Positions 8,682-16,662 of a stretch of 64,000 nucleotides of DNA are shown piece by piece; position 1 is the stretch's first letter; every line of letters starts with the position of its first letter. The stretch covers positions 62,001 through 126,000 of the forward strand of contig NZ_JNIM01000001.1 of NCBI RefSeq assembly GCF_000702505.1, read 5' to 3'. Both the position numbers and the translations under genes were made by a program. The notes below the pieces were generated by a model. The model did no database searches and was not told where the DNA came from. It saw nothing but the letters and a program-made list of their open reading frames with translations. Origin of the DNA: Thermogemmatispora carboxidivorans (GTDB taxonomy: Bacteria > Chloroflexota > Ktedonobacteria > Ktedonobacterales > Ktedonobacteraceae).

Positions 8682-10139
8682 ATGACGCAGCAGATAACGT
8701 GTGAAAAAGAGGGCATGCTGGGGGAGCCGTCGATGCTCCGACGGCTGGCGGAGATTGATCTGGTGGTCCTGGATGCTGCCGTGGCCAGTGGCGTGGCGGG
8801 GGAGCGGGCGACTCGCCTGCTGGCGAATCGCCGCCGGCTGGCGCCGGCGCGTCCCGCTCACCTGCTGCTGCACGCCCACAGTCGGCAGGAAGAAGAGCAG
8901 GCGAGTGCTGCCGCGGGGCACCTGGCGCCGCTGGTGGCAGCGGTCCATCTGCGGCGCCTCGGCAGTCGGAGCGAGGTGGCACGCGAGGCGCTGACGCTGC
9001 ATCGGCAGCTCTGGCCCGCCGAGGACGAGGCGCGGCGCAAGGCTCGTCTCCTCCTGCTCATTCGGCGCGGCGGGGCCGGCACCCCGCAGTTCATTGCCCC
9101 CTTTGTCGGCGGGGCTGGCACGACCTGTGGGGTCTGGACGCCGATTGTAGCCTACCGTCGGGGCCGCCAGACCTGGATCGCCGGCACCCGCTCCCGCGAG
9201 GAGGAGCGGGAGGCCGAACCGATTCGCGGCTTCCTGCGGGGCAACTACGCGCAGGGCGTCTGCCCGGTCGAATGCAGCTTCTGCTACCTGCGTGGCCTGC
9301 AGGGGATGGGCCTCAAGAGCGTGGCGCTCAATCTGGAAGACGTCATCCCCGAGCTGGACCGTCTGCCGCGGGGCAGTGTGGTCAACTGGGCGGAACTGGG
9401 CGGGCCTGTCGAGGAAGATCCCTGGTTCGTCGATGCGCAGGGGCGCGGCTCGCTGGTGCAGACCATTCTGGATCTCTCCAGCGCGCGCGGGATCGTCTCC
9501 TTCTTCCTGACCAAGGGGGTCTACGAGCCCTACCTGCAGCTCGATGGCCGGCTGGCCCTCGTGGCGATCAGTCTGAACCCGGCGGCTATCTCGGCGCAGT
9601 TTGAGCCAGGTGGTGCCCCACCGGAGGCCCGCCTGCGTGGGCTGGCCTGGGCCATTGAGCATGGAGCCCTGGACCATACGATCCGGCTGGGACCGATCAT
9701 TCCAGTGGCCGGCTACCGCCGAGCCTACCACGAGCTGTTTGCGCAGATCGGCGACATCCTGGGGCCGCGGCTCAAGCGGATGACTGTGGACATTCTGCGC
9801 TTCTCGCCGCAGATGCCGCGGCTGCTCAAGGCGAGCTTGCCCGAGGAGCAGGTGGCGCCCTTGCTCGCTGAGCTGGAGCCGGAGGTGGTGGCACACAAGT
9901 ATCGCCCATCGGCGGCGCGGCAGCAGCGGCTCTACCACTGGGTGCGGCTGCTCTTGGAGCGCTACGGACTGGGGCAGGTGCAAACCACTCCCTGCAAGGC
10001 GGACCCACGGGAGGCCCTGCAGTTCCTCAAAGCCGGGGTGATCAGCAGCATGCCCTGCGCCTGCCACATCAGCTATCGCCTCCGTGCTCAGCTACAACGC
10101 AGCCCGCTTCCTATCATCAATCACACTCTACAGGAGTAG
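8682..10139 (+). CDS. Radical SAM protein, spore-photoproduct-lyase-like
   Basis: A 485-residue protein. The radical SAM cluster motif is CPVECSFC (Cys194, Cys198, Cys201), followed by YLRG as in the SPL family. Downstream motifs (SFFLTKGVYEPYL, ISLNPAAISAQFEPG, LGPIIPVAGYRRAYHELFAQIG, RFSPQM) also follow the SPL-like layout. About 190 residues precede the motif, much of it Arg/Ala/Leu-rich and unrecognised. Three further cysteines near the C-terminus (438, 459, 461) could bind a second cluster. The ATG at 8682 follows AGGAG by 11 bases. The next gene downstream is a TcmP homologue, a family known to be genetically paired with Cys-motif proteins, so the two probably work together. The substrate is unknown; repair of DNA photoproducts is only one option. 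Confidence 0.75.
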   Translation: MTQQITCEKEGMLGEPSMLRRLAEIDLVVLDAAVASGVAGERATRLLANRRRLAPARPAHLLLHAHSRQEEEQASAAAGHLAPLVAAVHLRRLGSRSEVAREALTLHRQLWPAEDEARRKARLLLLIRRGGAGTPQFIAPFVGGAGTTCGVWTPIVAYRRGRQTWIAGTRSREEEREAEPIRGFLRGNYAQGVCPVECSFCYLRGLQGMGLKSVALNLEDVIPELDRLPRGSVVNWAELGGPVEEDPWFVDAQGRGSLVQTILDLSSARGIVSFFLTKGVYEPYLQLDGRLALVAISLNPAAISAQFEPGGAPPEARLRGLAWAIEHGALDHTIRLGPIIPVAGYRRAYHELFAQIGDILGPRLKRMTVDILRFSPQMPRLLKASLPEEQVAPLLAELEPEVVAHKYRPSAARQQRLYHWVRLLLERYGLGQVQTTPCKADPREALQFLKAGVISSMPCACHISYRLRAQLQRSPLPIINHTLQE

Positions 10140-10177
10140 CATTTTAATGCTCGCTTGATTATCTTAGGAGATTTCAC

Positions 10178-10206
10178 TTGCCAAAGAACCTTTCATTGGG
10201 TATACT
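10178..10206 (+). promoter_or_regulatory. Promoter of tcmP-like gene
   Basis: TTGCCA, a 17-base spacer, then TATACT. It lies in an AT-rich patch just after the radical SAM gene and would give a leader of about 195 bases before the TcmP start. Confidence 0.6.
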
Positions 10207-10408
10207 CTGATAAGGATGTATAAAACTGATAGTGCGATTTGTTTATTAAAAAATTGAAGATCCGGAGAGTGGTGCAAGCTCTGATCTCGGCGTGTAGCGC
10301 GTGTCTTGCTGTCACCAAAGAGCCTGGGCCTGGTTGACTGGTTGAGGAGGGTGGCGTTGCTAGCCTTGTCCTGGAGACGGCCAGAAGCGGCGAGCTAGAA
10401 AGGAGCGC

Positions 10409-11506
10409 ATGATGGCTCCGCAGTCAGTGATCTGGAAGCTGGATGATCACACGCGTGCGAAACACATTATTCTGCGCAAATACCTGGATGCCTGGCTCCC
10501 TATCCTCATCCGTGAGGGGAGAAGCGGGTTGCTGATCGATGGTTTTGCTGGTCCGGGGGAGTATGTCGGAGGAGAAATCGGCTCACCGCTCCTGATGATC
10601 AACGCCTATCAGCTGCATCGCGCGGAATCTCTCCGACGGGGTAGAGTGAAATTCCTCTTTGTGGAGCTTGATCCAAGGCGCGCGGCTCATCTTCGGCAGA
10701 AGCTCCAGGCCCATCTGCAGCGCCAGCCGCTGCCCGCCACCGCGACCTACGAGGTATATACGGGCAGATTTGTAGACGCAATGACCAATCTTCTGGCTGG
10801 CGGCTGCAGGCACTATGATGCTATGTTTGTCTTTATCGATCCATTTGGCTTCTCCCATGCACCTATGGATGTTATTCGCAACCTGATGGGCTGCCCTCGC
10901 TGTGAGGTCTTGATCACCTTCATGTATCAGGAAATCAATCGCTTTCTGGAAGCTGTTTACAGGACCAAGCGGCAGCACTATGACGCGCTCTTCGGCACTC
11001 CCGCATGGCAAATGCTGCTCCTGGACGCCCCTGATGTCCAGACGCGTCAGCGGCGCCTGCATGACCTCTATCGTCAGCAGCTTTTGACTGTCGCAGGCGC
11101 TCGCTACGTGCGCTCATTCTGTATGCGTGATAGGAAGAACACGACCGATTATTTTCTCTTCTTTGCTACAAAGCATCGCCGAGGCATGCAAGAGATGAAG
11201 CGGGCGATGTGGAAGGTTGACCCAACAGGCAACTTCGTTTTCTCTGACTGCACAGGCCTGGAACAGGGCTTCTTGCTCCAGAATGATGATCCAGAAATCC
11301 TGGCCACGCTGCTCTATGAGCATTTCAGAGGGCACCAAGTGACTATAGATGAAATTGAAGAATTCGTTATGGCCGATACCCCCTTTTTCAAGTACAAGTC
11401 GAGCCTGAAACTCCTGGAGGATAGACAGCAGATTGTGGTCTGTGGTGAGGAGGGGCGGAGGAAAGGCACCTACAAGGACCCTACGCTCCTGATCTATTTC
11501 CGCTAA
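10409..11506 (+). CDS. tcmP: Three-Cys-motif partner protein TcmP
   Basis: A 365-residue protein recognised as TcmP. The N-terminal block HTRAKHIILRKYLDAW and the nucleotide-binding-like loop DGFAGPG (residues 44-50) are followed by FVELDPRRAAHLRQKL and FVFIDPFGFS (around 142-149). The arrangement suggests a Rossmann-type, possibly methyltransferase-related fold. Two start codons are in tandem; the second ATG (10412) has better spacing from AGGAG. TcmP genes are typically beside a Cys-motif, radical SAM-like partner, here the gene ending 269 bases upstream. No enzymatic activity is established. Context with a possible DNA-modification operon 3 kb away leaves a defence role open. Confidence 0.82.
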   Translation: MMAPQSVIWKLDDHTRAKHIILRKYLDAWLPILIREGRSGLLIDGFAGPGEYVGGEIGSPLLMINAYQLHRAESLRRGRVKFLFVELDPRRAAHLRQKLQAHLQRQPLPATATYEVYTGRFVDAMTNLLAGGCRHYDAMFVFIDPFGFSHAPMDVIRNLMGCPRCEVLITFMYQEINRFLEAVYRTKRQHYDALFGTPAWQMLLLDAPDVQTRQRRLHDLYRQQLLTVAGARYVRSFCMRDRKNTTDYFLFFATKHRRGMQEMKRAMWKVDPTGNFVFSDCTGLEQGFLLQNDDPEILATLLYEHFRGHQVTIDEIEEFVMADTPFFKYKSSLKLLEDRQQIVVCGEEGRRKGTYKDPTLLIYFR

Positions 11507-11794
11507 GCTCTGGTTGTTGATCCTTTCTCTCCCCGACTTCATGTTCCGCTGGGCGGCCAGGGGACCGTCTTGTATGTTATCCTTCTCTCCGTGAGCAGTG
11601 TCTTGTCTGTGTTCCCTCCGCTGCTCCTGGTCGTCGTGGGGCAAGCGGGCGACCACCGGGCGTTACCCTTTCTCTCTTCTATTGAGAGCAGGAAGAGAGG
11701 AGCGGCCAGGGTCGATGTACAGGCCCAGATATGCACCTGCGTCTGAGCGAAGTCATGCTCTTACTCTGCATCTGGAGAGAAAGGAGTGTCAACG

Positions 11795-12622
11795 ATGACC
11801 GAAGCCGATCGCGCCAGCGACCGGATTGAGCGCACCATTGAAGTGCAAGGGATAGCCACCCATCTCTTCGAGGCTGGTCCTCCCACAGCTCCGCCGCTGC
11901 TCTACCTGCACGGTACCCATCTTGGTAATCTCTGGCTCGACTACCACCGTCTCCTGGCCCAGCGCTTCCACCTCTTTGCTCCTGATATCCCAGGTTTTGG
12001 CCTTAGCGAGCGGCCAGACTGGATGAACGACATGAGCGATTACGTTCTGTACTTCCGCGAGCTCATGACGGCCCTGGGCCTTGAACGTGCCGCCCTGGTT
12101 GGGCACTCGCTTGGGGGCTGGATGGCCGCCGAAATCGCCGTCTGGTATCCCGGGCGCGTCAGTCGGCTGGTTCTCTCTAACGCTGCGGGCCTGCGTGTCA
12201 AAGGGGTGCCGATGGCTGACATCTTTGCCCTGAGTCCTCAGCGGCTGCTGGAGACCTGCTTTGAGAATCTCATGACCGCTGCTCCGCTGATTCCGCGCGA
12301 GATCAACACCGACTACTTTGTGCGCCTCTATGCCGAGCGAACCACTCTGGCCGCCCTGGCCTGGAATCCTCACTACGATCCGAAGCTGGCGCGGCGTCTC
12401 CAGGGGCTGAGCTGTCCCACACTGATCGTCTGGGGAGCGCGCGATCGTCTGATTCCACCTGCCTATGGCCAGGAGTGGCAGCGTCTCATTCCCGGCGCGC
12501 AGCTTGTCATGCTTGAAGGGACGGGCCACATGCCCATGTTCGAGCAGGCCCAGCAATGGGCTGCGCACATCTCCTCATTTCTCGTGGAGCCGCAGCAGCA
12601 ACAGGAGGTGAAGCCCTCATGA
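11795..12622 (+). CDS. Alpha/beta-fold hydrolase
   Basis: A 275-residue cytoplasmic hydrolase. Nucleophile elbow GHSLGG (about residue 101), acid in GARDRLIP and catalytic His in EGTGHMPMFE give a complete Ser-Asp-His triad; an oxyanion region is seen at YLHGTHLG. AGGAG is eight bases before the ATG at 11795. Its stop overlaps the start of the flavin oxidoreductase (ATGA), so both are translated together and probably act in one catabolic step, such as opening a ring or ester and oxidising the product. The substrate is unknown. Confidence 0.88.
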   Translation: MTEADRASDRIERTIEVQGIATHLFEAGPPTAPPLLYLHGTHLGNLWLDYHRLLAQRFHLFAPDIPGFGLSERPDWMNDMSDYVLYFRELMTALGLERAALVGHSLGGWMAAEIAVWYPGRVSRLVLSNAAGLRVKGVPMADIFALSPQRLLETCFENLMTAAPLIPREINTDYFVRLYAERTTLAALAWNPHYDPKLARRLQGLSCPTLIVWGARDRLIPPAYGQEWQRLIPGAQLVMLEGTGHMPMFEQAQQWAAHISSFLVEPQQQQEVKPS

Positions 12623-13821
12623 GCCGCCCCCGACTCACTTTTCACTACTTCCATCTTATGCCCTGGCCTGATCTGCCACCCGACTTTGACGAAAAGTACG
12701 ACTCGGCCTGGGTGACGCTGCCCAACAGCATCTATGATCCCGAGAAAGGACATGCTCTCTACAACCGCTACTTTGACGAGCTAGAGCGCGCCGACAAACT
12801 GGGCTGGGACAGCGTTTGCGTCAATGAGCATCATCAAAATGCCTATGGTACGATGCCCTCGCCCAACATCATGGCCGCCGTTCTCACCCAGCGCGTCAAA
12901 CGGGCCAGGATCGGCATCATTGGCAACGCCCTGCCGCTCCACGACGATCCTCTGCGCGTTGCGGAAGAGATCGCTATGCTGGATGTCATCAGTGGCGGAC
13001 GCATCATCTCCGGCTTTGTGCGCGGCACCGGCATGGAGTACTTCAGCTACAACATTAACCCCACCCTCAGCCGTGAGCGCATGAACGAGGCGCACGACCT
13101 CATCATCCAGGCCTGGACGCGGCCCGGTCCTTTCAGCTTCGAGGGCGAGCACTACAACTATCGCTATGTCAACATCTGGCCGCGACCTCTGCAGAAGCCG
13201 CATCCGCCGATCTGGATGCCGGGCACTGCCAGCCTGGAAACCATCGACTTTGCCGCTGCTCATCGCTATCCCTATATGACCGTCTTCATGCCGATGGAGC
13301 AGCGCAAGCGCGCCTACGAGCTATATCGTCGCCTGGCTGAGGAGAAGTATGGTTACGAAGCCCAGCCTGAACAACTGGCTTTTTGCGTGCCCATTGCCAT
13401 CGCCGAGAGCGACGACCTGGCCATGAAAGAAGGTGAGCGCTACATGATGTGGCTCTTCCAGAAGGCCATGAAGGTCCCAACGGAGTTCTTCATGCCGCCA
13501 GGCTACATGAGCCTGCGCAGCATCCGAGCCGCCATCGAGAACCGGGCCAGTTTTGGCTTTGGCAACACGACCTTCAGGGAGCTGGTAGAGCAGGGTGTGG
13601 TCATTGCGGGCAGTCCGGCGACCGTTATCGAGAAGCTGAGCTACTATACGGAGGTGCTGCATGCAGGCATGCTGGTCACTGGCGGCTGCACCGATGGCAT
13701 GCCTGATTATCTGGTACTCAAGCATCAGGAGATGATGGCCAAAGAGGTGATGCCCTACTTCCGGCAACAGGAGCTACCACCGGCGTCACGACCGGTCGAG
13801 GTCCACAGTGAGCAGCCCTGA
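12619..13821 (+). CDS. LLM-class (luciferase-like) flavin-dependent oxidoreductase
   Basis: A 400-residue bacterial-luciferase-fold enzyme using FMN or F420. Family features: ELERADKLGWDSVCVNEHH near residue 50, PLHDDPLRVAEEIAMLDVISGGR, and FVRGTGMEYFSY. The ATG at 12619 overlaps the upstream hydrolase stop. AGGAGGTG is well placed inside the hydrolase 3' end. It probably catalyses monooxygenation or dehydrogenation coupled to the hydrolase. Confidence 0.9.
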   Translation: MSRPRLTFHYFHLMPWPDLPPDFDEKYDSAWVTLPNSIYDPEKGHALYNRYFDELERADKLGWDSVCVNEHHQNAYGTMPSPNIMAAVLTQRVKRARIGIIGNALPLHDDPLRVAEEIAMLDVISGGRIISGFVRGTGMEYFSYNINPTLSRERMNEAHDLIIQAWTRPGPFSFEGEHYNYRYVNIWPRPLQKPHPPIWMPGTASLETIDFAAAHRYPYMTVFMPMEQRKRAYELYRRLAEEKYGYEAQPEQLAFCVPIAIAESDDLAMKEGERYMMWLFQKAMKVPTEFFMPPGYMSLRSIRAAIENRASFGFGNTTFRELVEQGVVIAGSPATVIEKLSYYTEVLHAGMLVTGGCTDGMPDYLVLKHQEMMAKEVMPYFRQQELPPASRPVEVHSEQP

Positions 13822-14301
13822 GAGCCTGGGAAGAGAGTGCGCCGTGTGAGGAAGCGGAAGCAACCAGGAGGGAGGGAGCGAACCGGTACTTTCGGGAGTA
13901 TTCTGTCAGCTGTCGGGGGGTGGCGCGTGTCCTCCATATAGGAGAGACGCAGAACAGCGGAATTTCCTGCTTGCTTATCTACTCAGGTAATCGGATCTCC
14001 CGTTATCTGAGAGGGCAAGCCCCAAGGGGGAGATCGATTGTGTTTGCAGCGACCGCGCCACCGATCTGGCTGAAAGAGAAGCTTCCTCGGTTGGTTTGCC
14101 CACGCTGTGCCGCCCGTCAAAGGGCGGCTGTAGCCGAATCGTCTCAGCAAGCTCACATGCGAGTAATACCTTCGGAGGGCAATGCTTCTAGTGGCCTCGG
14201 TGGCTCTAGCGACTTAGCGCATAGGCGGCAGAGGCAATCTGAGGGTGAGGGGTGAGCCAGCTCTCCTGATCTCACCTGGCAGGATTGTGCTCTCGCACCT
14301 T

Positions 14302-14361
14302 CCAGCCGTCCGGGAAAGCTCTGGCTCTTGAGGTAGAGCCAGCTGTCGATCGGACGGCTGG
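14302..14361 (+). ncRNA. 60-base compound stem-loop, possible terminator or small RNA
   Basis: Outer arms CCAGCCGTCCG and CGGACGGCTGG pair perfectly over 11 bp. Inside, 14317-14328 pairs with 14335-14344 (GGCTCT/AGAGCC core plus AGCT/AGCT) with a two-base bulge around the loop TGAGGT. The bases after it read GATTTTGTG, a short T run. It lies 480 bases past the oxidoreductase gene, rather far for a simple terminator. Confidence 0.4.
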
Positions 14362-14647
14362 ATTTTGTGTGCAATACTGGGCAGTCTGGTCCTGGCCTGG
14401 CGTTGGTGGGGTCATGCTCGCCATGTGCCCTTCCCCCCTTGATGAGGGAACCAGGTAAGCTGCGCATTGGTAATAAGTAAGGCTCTTGCCCCCACGGCGA
14501 GAGCAACTGGCTAATCTCTAGAGGGTGTATAAGTGGCAATCGCTGGCAGGGCAGGCGTGAGGCTGCTCAGTTCAAAAAGAATCTGGAAGGTTGGGGGGTA
14601 TTGCCATCGATATGTGAGGAGCAAGTGACTCGAAAAGGCAGAGCAGC

Positions 14648-14676
14648 TTGCTTTTTCAAAGAGAACGAAGTATACT
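14648..14676 (+). promoter_or_regulatory. Promoter of the transglycosylase-helicase operon
   Basis: TTGCTT, a 17-base spacer, then TATACT, inside a locally AT-rich stretch that includes TTTTTAAAAA. Transcription would begin near 14683, about 60 bases ahead of the first gene. Confidence 0.55.
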
Positions 14677-14746
14677 TATTTTTAAAAAGTAGCCTCTAAA
14701 GTCGGAGGAAACTGAAGGCCATCCTCAGAAAGGAGAGCCTGCCTTT

Positions 14747-16642
14747 TTGCACAAATATGAGGGTGAAGATGAGAAGAGCATGACCACTGTGGGATTCCGC
14801 GGCTGCCGCGAGAGGGGTCCACGTTCTGGGTATTTTCAGCTCAACGAAGGCGATGTGGAGACGCCAGCGCTCTTTCCTGTCGCTTCCCTGATCACAGGCA
14901 CCACGCCGCGCGGAGGAGGGATCTGGAAATATGTGCTGCAGGCCCATCCCCAGGGGCTGCTGCGGCAGAACAGGCCCATCATGACCCAGGTCCTCCACTT
15001 CCTGGATTTTTCCCTTCGGCCCAAGTGGCTGGCTTTTTGGCGGCAGCGTCCCTTGCGCGAGCACTATCAGGCCGCCTTTCCTGAGCTGCACTATCGGGCG
15101 CCCCTCTTCTGTGACTCTGGAGGCTTCCGGCTGCTGTGGAACAGTCAGCTCGACCTCTCGCGCTATGGGTTGGAAGCCACGCCGCAGACCATTCTGCGCT
15201 TACAGCAGGATTTCGGGGCCAGTCTTCTCGCGACCCTCGATTATCCCTTGCCACCCGGACTGGTGCGCGCAGAGGCCGAGGCGCGCATGGCGCGCAGCCT
15301 GGCCAATGTGGGGATCACCCTGCGCCTGCTGGCGGAGCAGCCCGGCCCTCCCCCGTTCGTGTATGCGGCGGTCCACGGGCAGACCCCCGACGACCTGCGC
15401 CACTCGGTACAGCGTGTCTTTGCGCTGCGCGAGGCCGAGGGGCTGCAGCGCATCCCGCTGGGGATTGCCATCGGCTCGCTGGTCCCGCTTCGCCTGCGGG
15501 GGGCCGAGAAGCTGCTGACCCTGATCGACCTGGTGCAGGCCGCCATCGAGGGCATTCCGGCAGCCGAGCGGCCCACGACCCCAGTGCACCTGTTTGGGGT
15601 CACAGGCAATCTGATTCCTCTCCTCGTCTATCTGGGGATCGATACCTTTGATTCGAGCACCTACGTGCAGATGGCGCGCAGCCTCCGCTATCACGATCCC
15701 GTCAGGCATCGCTTTGTGCCGGTCCTGGAGTTACAAGAGCGGACCTGCGACTGCCCGGTGTGTCAGACCAGCTCGCTTGCGGAGCTGCAGGCGGGGCTGA
15801 CCTCCCTCACCCCGGCGGGTCGCCCATTAGAGAATGGGGCCTATAAGAGCCGCTATTATGCCGAGGTGGCCCTGCACAACCTGGAGCAAGACCTCCGTCT
15901 GGTGGAGGAAGTGCGTCAGGCGGTGGCAGCAGACGCCCTGGCGGACTTCCTGCTGCGCTGGGTGGAGGGACAGGAGCGCCTCCGAGAGGCGCTGGCCCAC
16001 CTGCAGCAGCGAGACGAGCGCTTGCGCCGGCTCGGCTCGCGGCGTTCGTTTGCTCTGGCCAGTCAGCCCAGCTTGCCGGTGGGGACCGGGAGCGGTCGAC
16101 CCGTCTCCCTGGCCTACACCCCCGAGGCGTTCAACATTGTCAGCAATGGCTATGCGCCGCCGGCGGACAAGCGGGTGTTGCTGGTGTTGCCCTGTTCGGG
16201 AGAGAAACCCTATTCGCAGTCGCGCACGCACCGCTACGTCAGAGAGCGGCTGCAGGCGGCGCTGGGTGAGCAGCTGGACGGCATTCACTGGGTAACGCTC
16301 TCGGGCCTGTATGGGCCGGTGCCCGAGGAGTGGGAGCAGGTCCCCGAAGTGCTGGGCTACGACTTCCGGTTGGAGGGAAGCAACCAGCCACAAATCGAGC
16401 TGGTGGCCGGGCGGCTGACCCGCTATCTGGAGCGCTGGGGAGAGCACTACGTGGCCTGCCTGGGGTATGCGACGAGTCGAGCCTATCGGCAGGCGATGGA
16501 GCTGGCGGCGCGCCGCACGGGCCGGCTGGAGGTGCTGCCCTGCAAACCGAAAGCCCGTCGACTGACCGAATTCTTTCGCCGGGAGCATCTGGAACAGCTC
16601 GTGGCCTCCATTCTCATGCAGCTGGAACAGGGAGACCGCTAG
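14747..16642 (+). CDS. DpdA-like 7-deazaguanine transglycosylase fused to ArcS-like domain
   Basis: A 631-residue two-domain protein. Residues 20-390 are a tRNA-guanine-transglycosylase fold. They contain the DSGGF motif (Asp123, general base position), FDSSTYVQMAR with Asp302 at the nucleophile position, and a complete zinc site Cys334, Cys336, Cys339, His377. So it should be active in base exchange, swapping guanine for preQ0 or a relative. Residues 470-630 match the archaeosine-synthase (ArcS/DUF5591-like) core: PCSGEKPYS with Cys483 and Lys487, SRTH, LSGLYGPVPEEW, and YDFRLEG. The PUA domain that lets archaeal enzymes hold tRNA is absent. Linkage to a helicase and a nuclease-like gene favours DNA rather than tRNA as target, like DpdA. 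The TTG at 14747 has AGGAGA ten bases upstream; an ATG at 14780 (620 residues) is the alternative start. Confidence 0.8.
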   Translation: MHKYEGEDEKSMTTVGFRGCRERGPRSGYFQLNEGDVETPALFPVASLITGTTPRGGGIWKYVLQAHPQGLLRQNRPIMTQVLHFLDFSLRPKWLAFWRQRPLREHYQAAFPELHYRAPLFCDSGGFRLLWNSQLDLSRYGLEATPQTILRLQQDFGASLLATLDYPLPPGLVRAEAEARMARSLANVGITLRLLAEQPGPPPFVYAAVHGQTPDDLRHSVQRVFALREAEGLQRIPLGIAIGSLVPLRLRGAEKLLTLIDLVQAAIEGIPAAERPTTPVHLFGVTGNLIPLLVYLGIDTFDSSTYVQMARSLRYHDPVRHRFVPVLELQERTCDCPVCQTSSLAELQAGLTSLTPAGRPLENGAYKSRYYAEVALHNLEQDLRLVEEVRQAVAADALADFLLRWVEGQERLREALAHLQQRDERLRRLGSRRSFALASQPSLPVGTGSGRPVSLAYTPEAFNIVSNGYAPPADKRVLLVLPCSGEKPYSQSRTHRYVRERLQAALGEQLDGIHWVTLSGLYGPVPEEWEQVPEVLGYDFRLEGSNQPQIELVAGRLTRYLERWGEHYVACLGYATSRAYRQAMELAARRTGRLEVLPCKPKARRLTEFFRREHLEQLVASILMQLEQGDR

Positions 16643-16662
16643 TCGTTGGAAAGGAGAAGACC

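Larger units (their letters stand above)
13822..14746. other. Long intergenic region with several strong hairpins
   Basis: About 925 bases without a convincing reading frame. It holds three strong inverted repeats: 14109-14128 (7-bp arms GCCGCCC/GGGCGGC), 14302-14361 (long compound stem) and 14482-14504 (9-bp stem with one G-T pair). A promoter for the following operon lies at 14648-14676. A structured RNA or a long untranslated region is possible. Confidence 0.5.

Noticed and set aside
8682-10139. RaSEA, the archaeal archaeosine radical SAM partner
   Set aside because: The sequence around the cluster motif is SPL-like (CPVECSFCYL) and not that of RaSEA as I know it. The idea is kept only as a functional analogy.
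14747-16642. Simple housekeeping tRNA-guanine transglycosylase (tgt)
   Set aside because: The 240-residue C-terminal part with an ArcS-like domain, and the helicase/DUF4365 operon, do not fit normal Tgt, which is about 370-390 residues.
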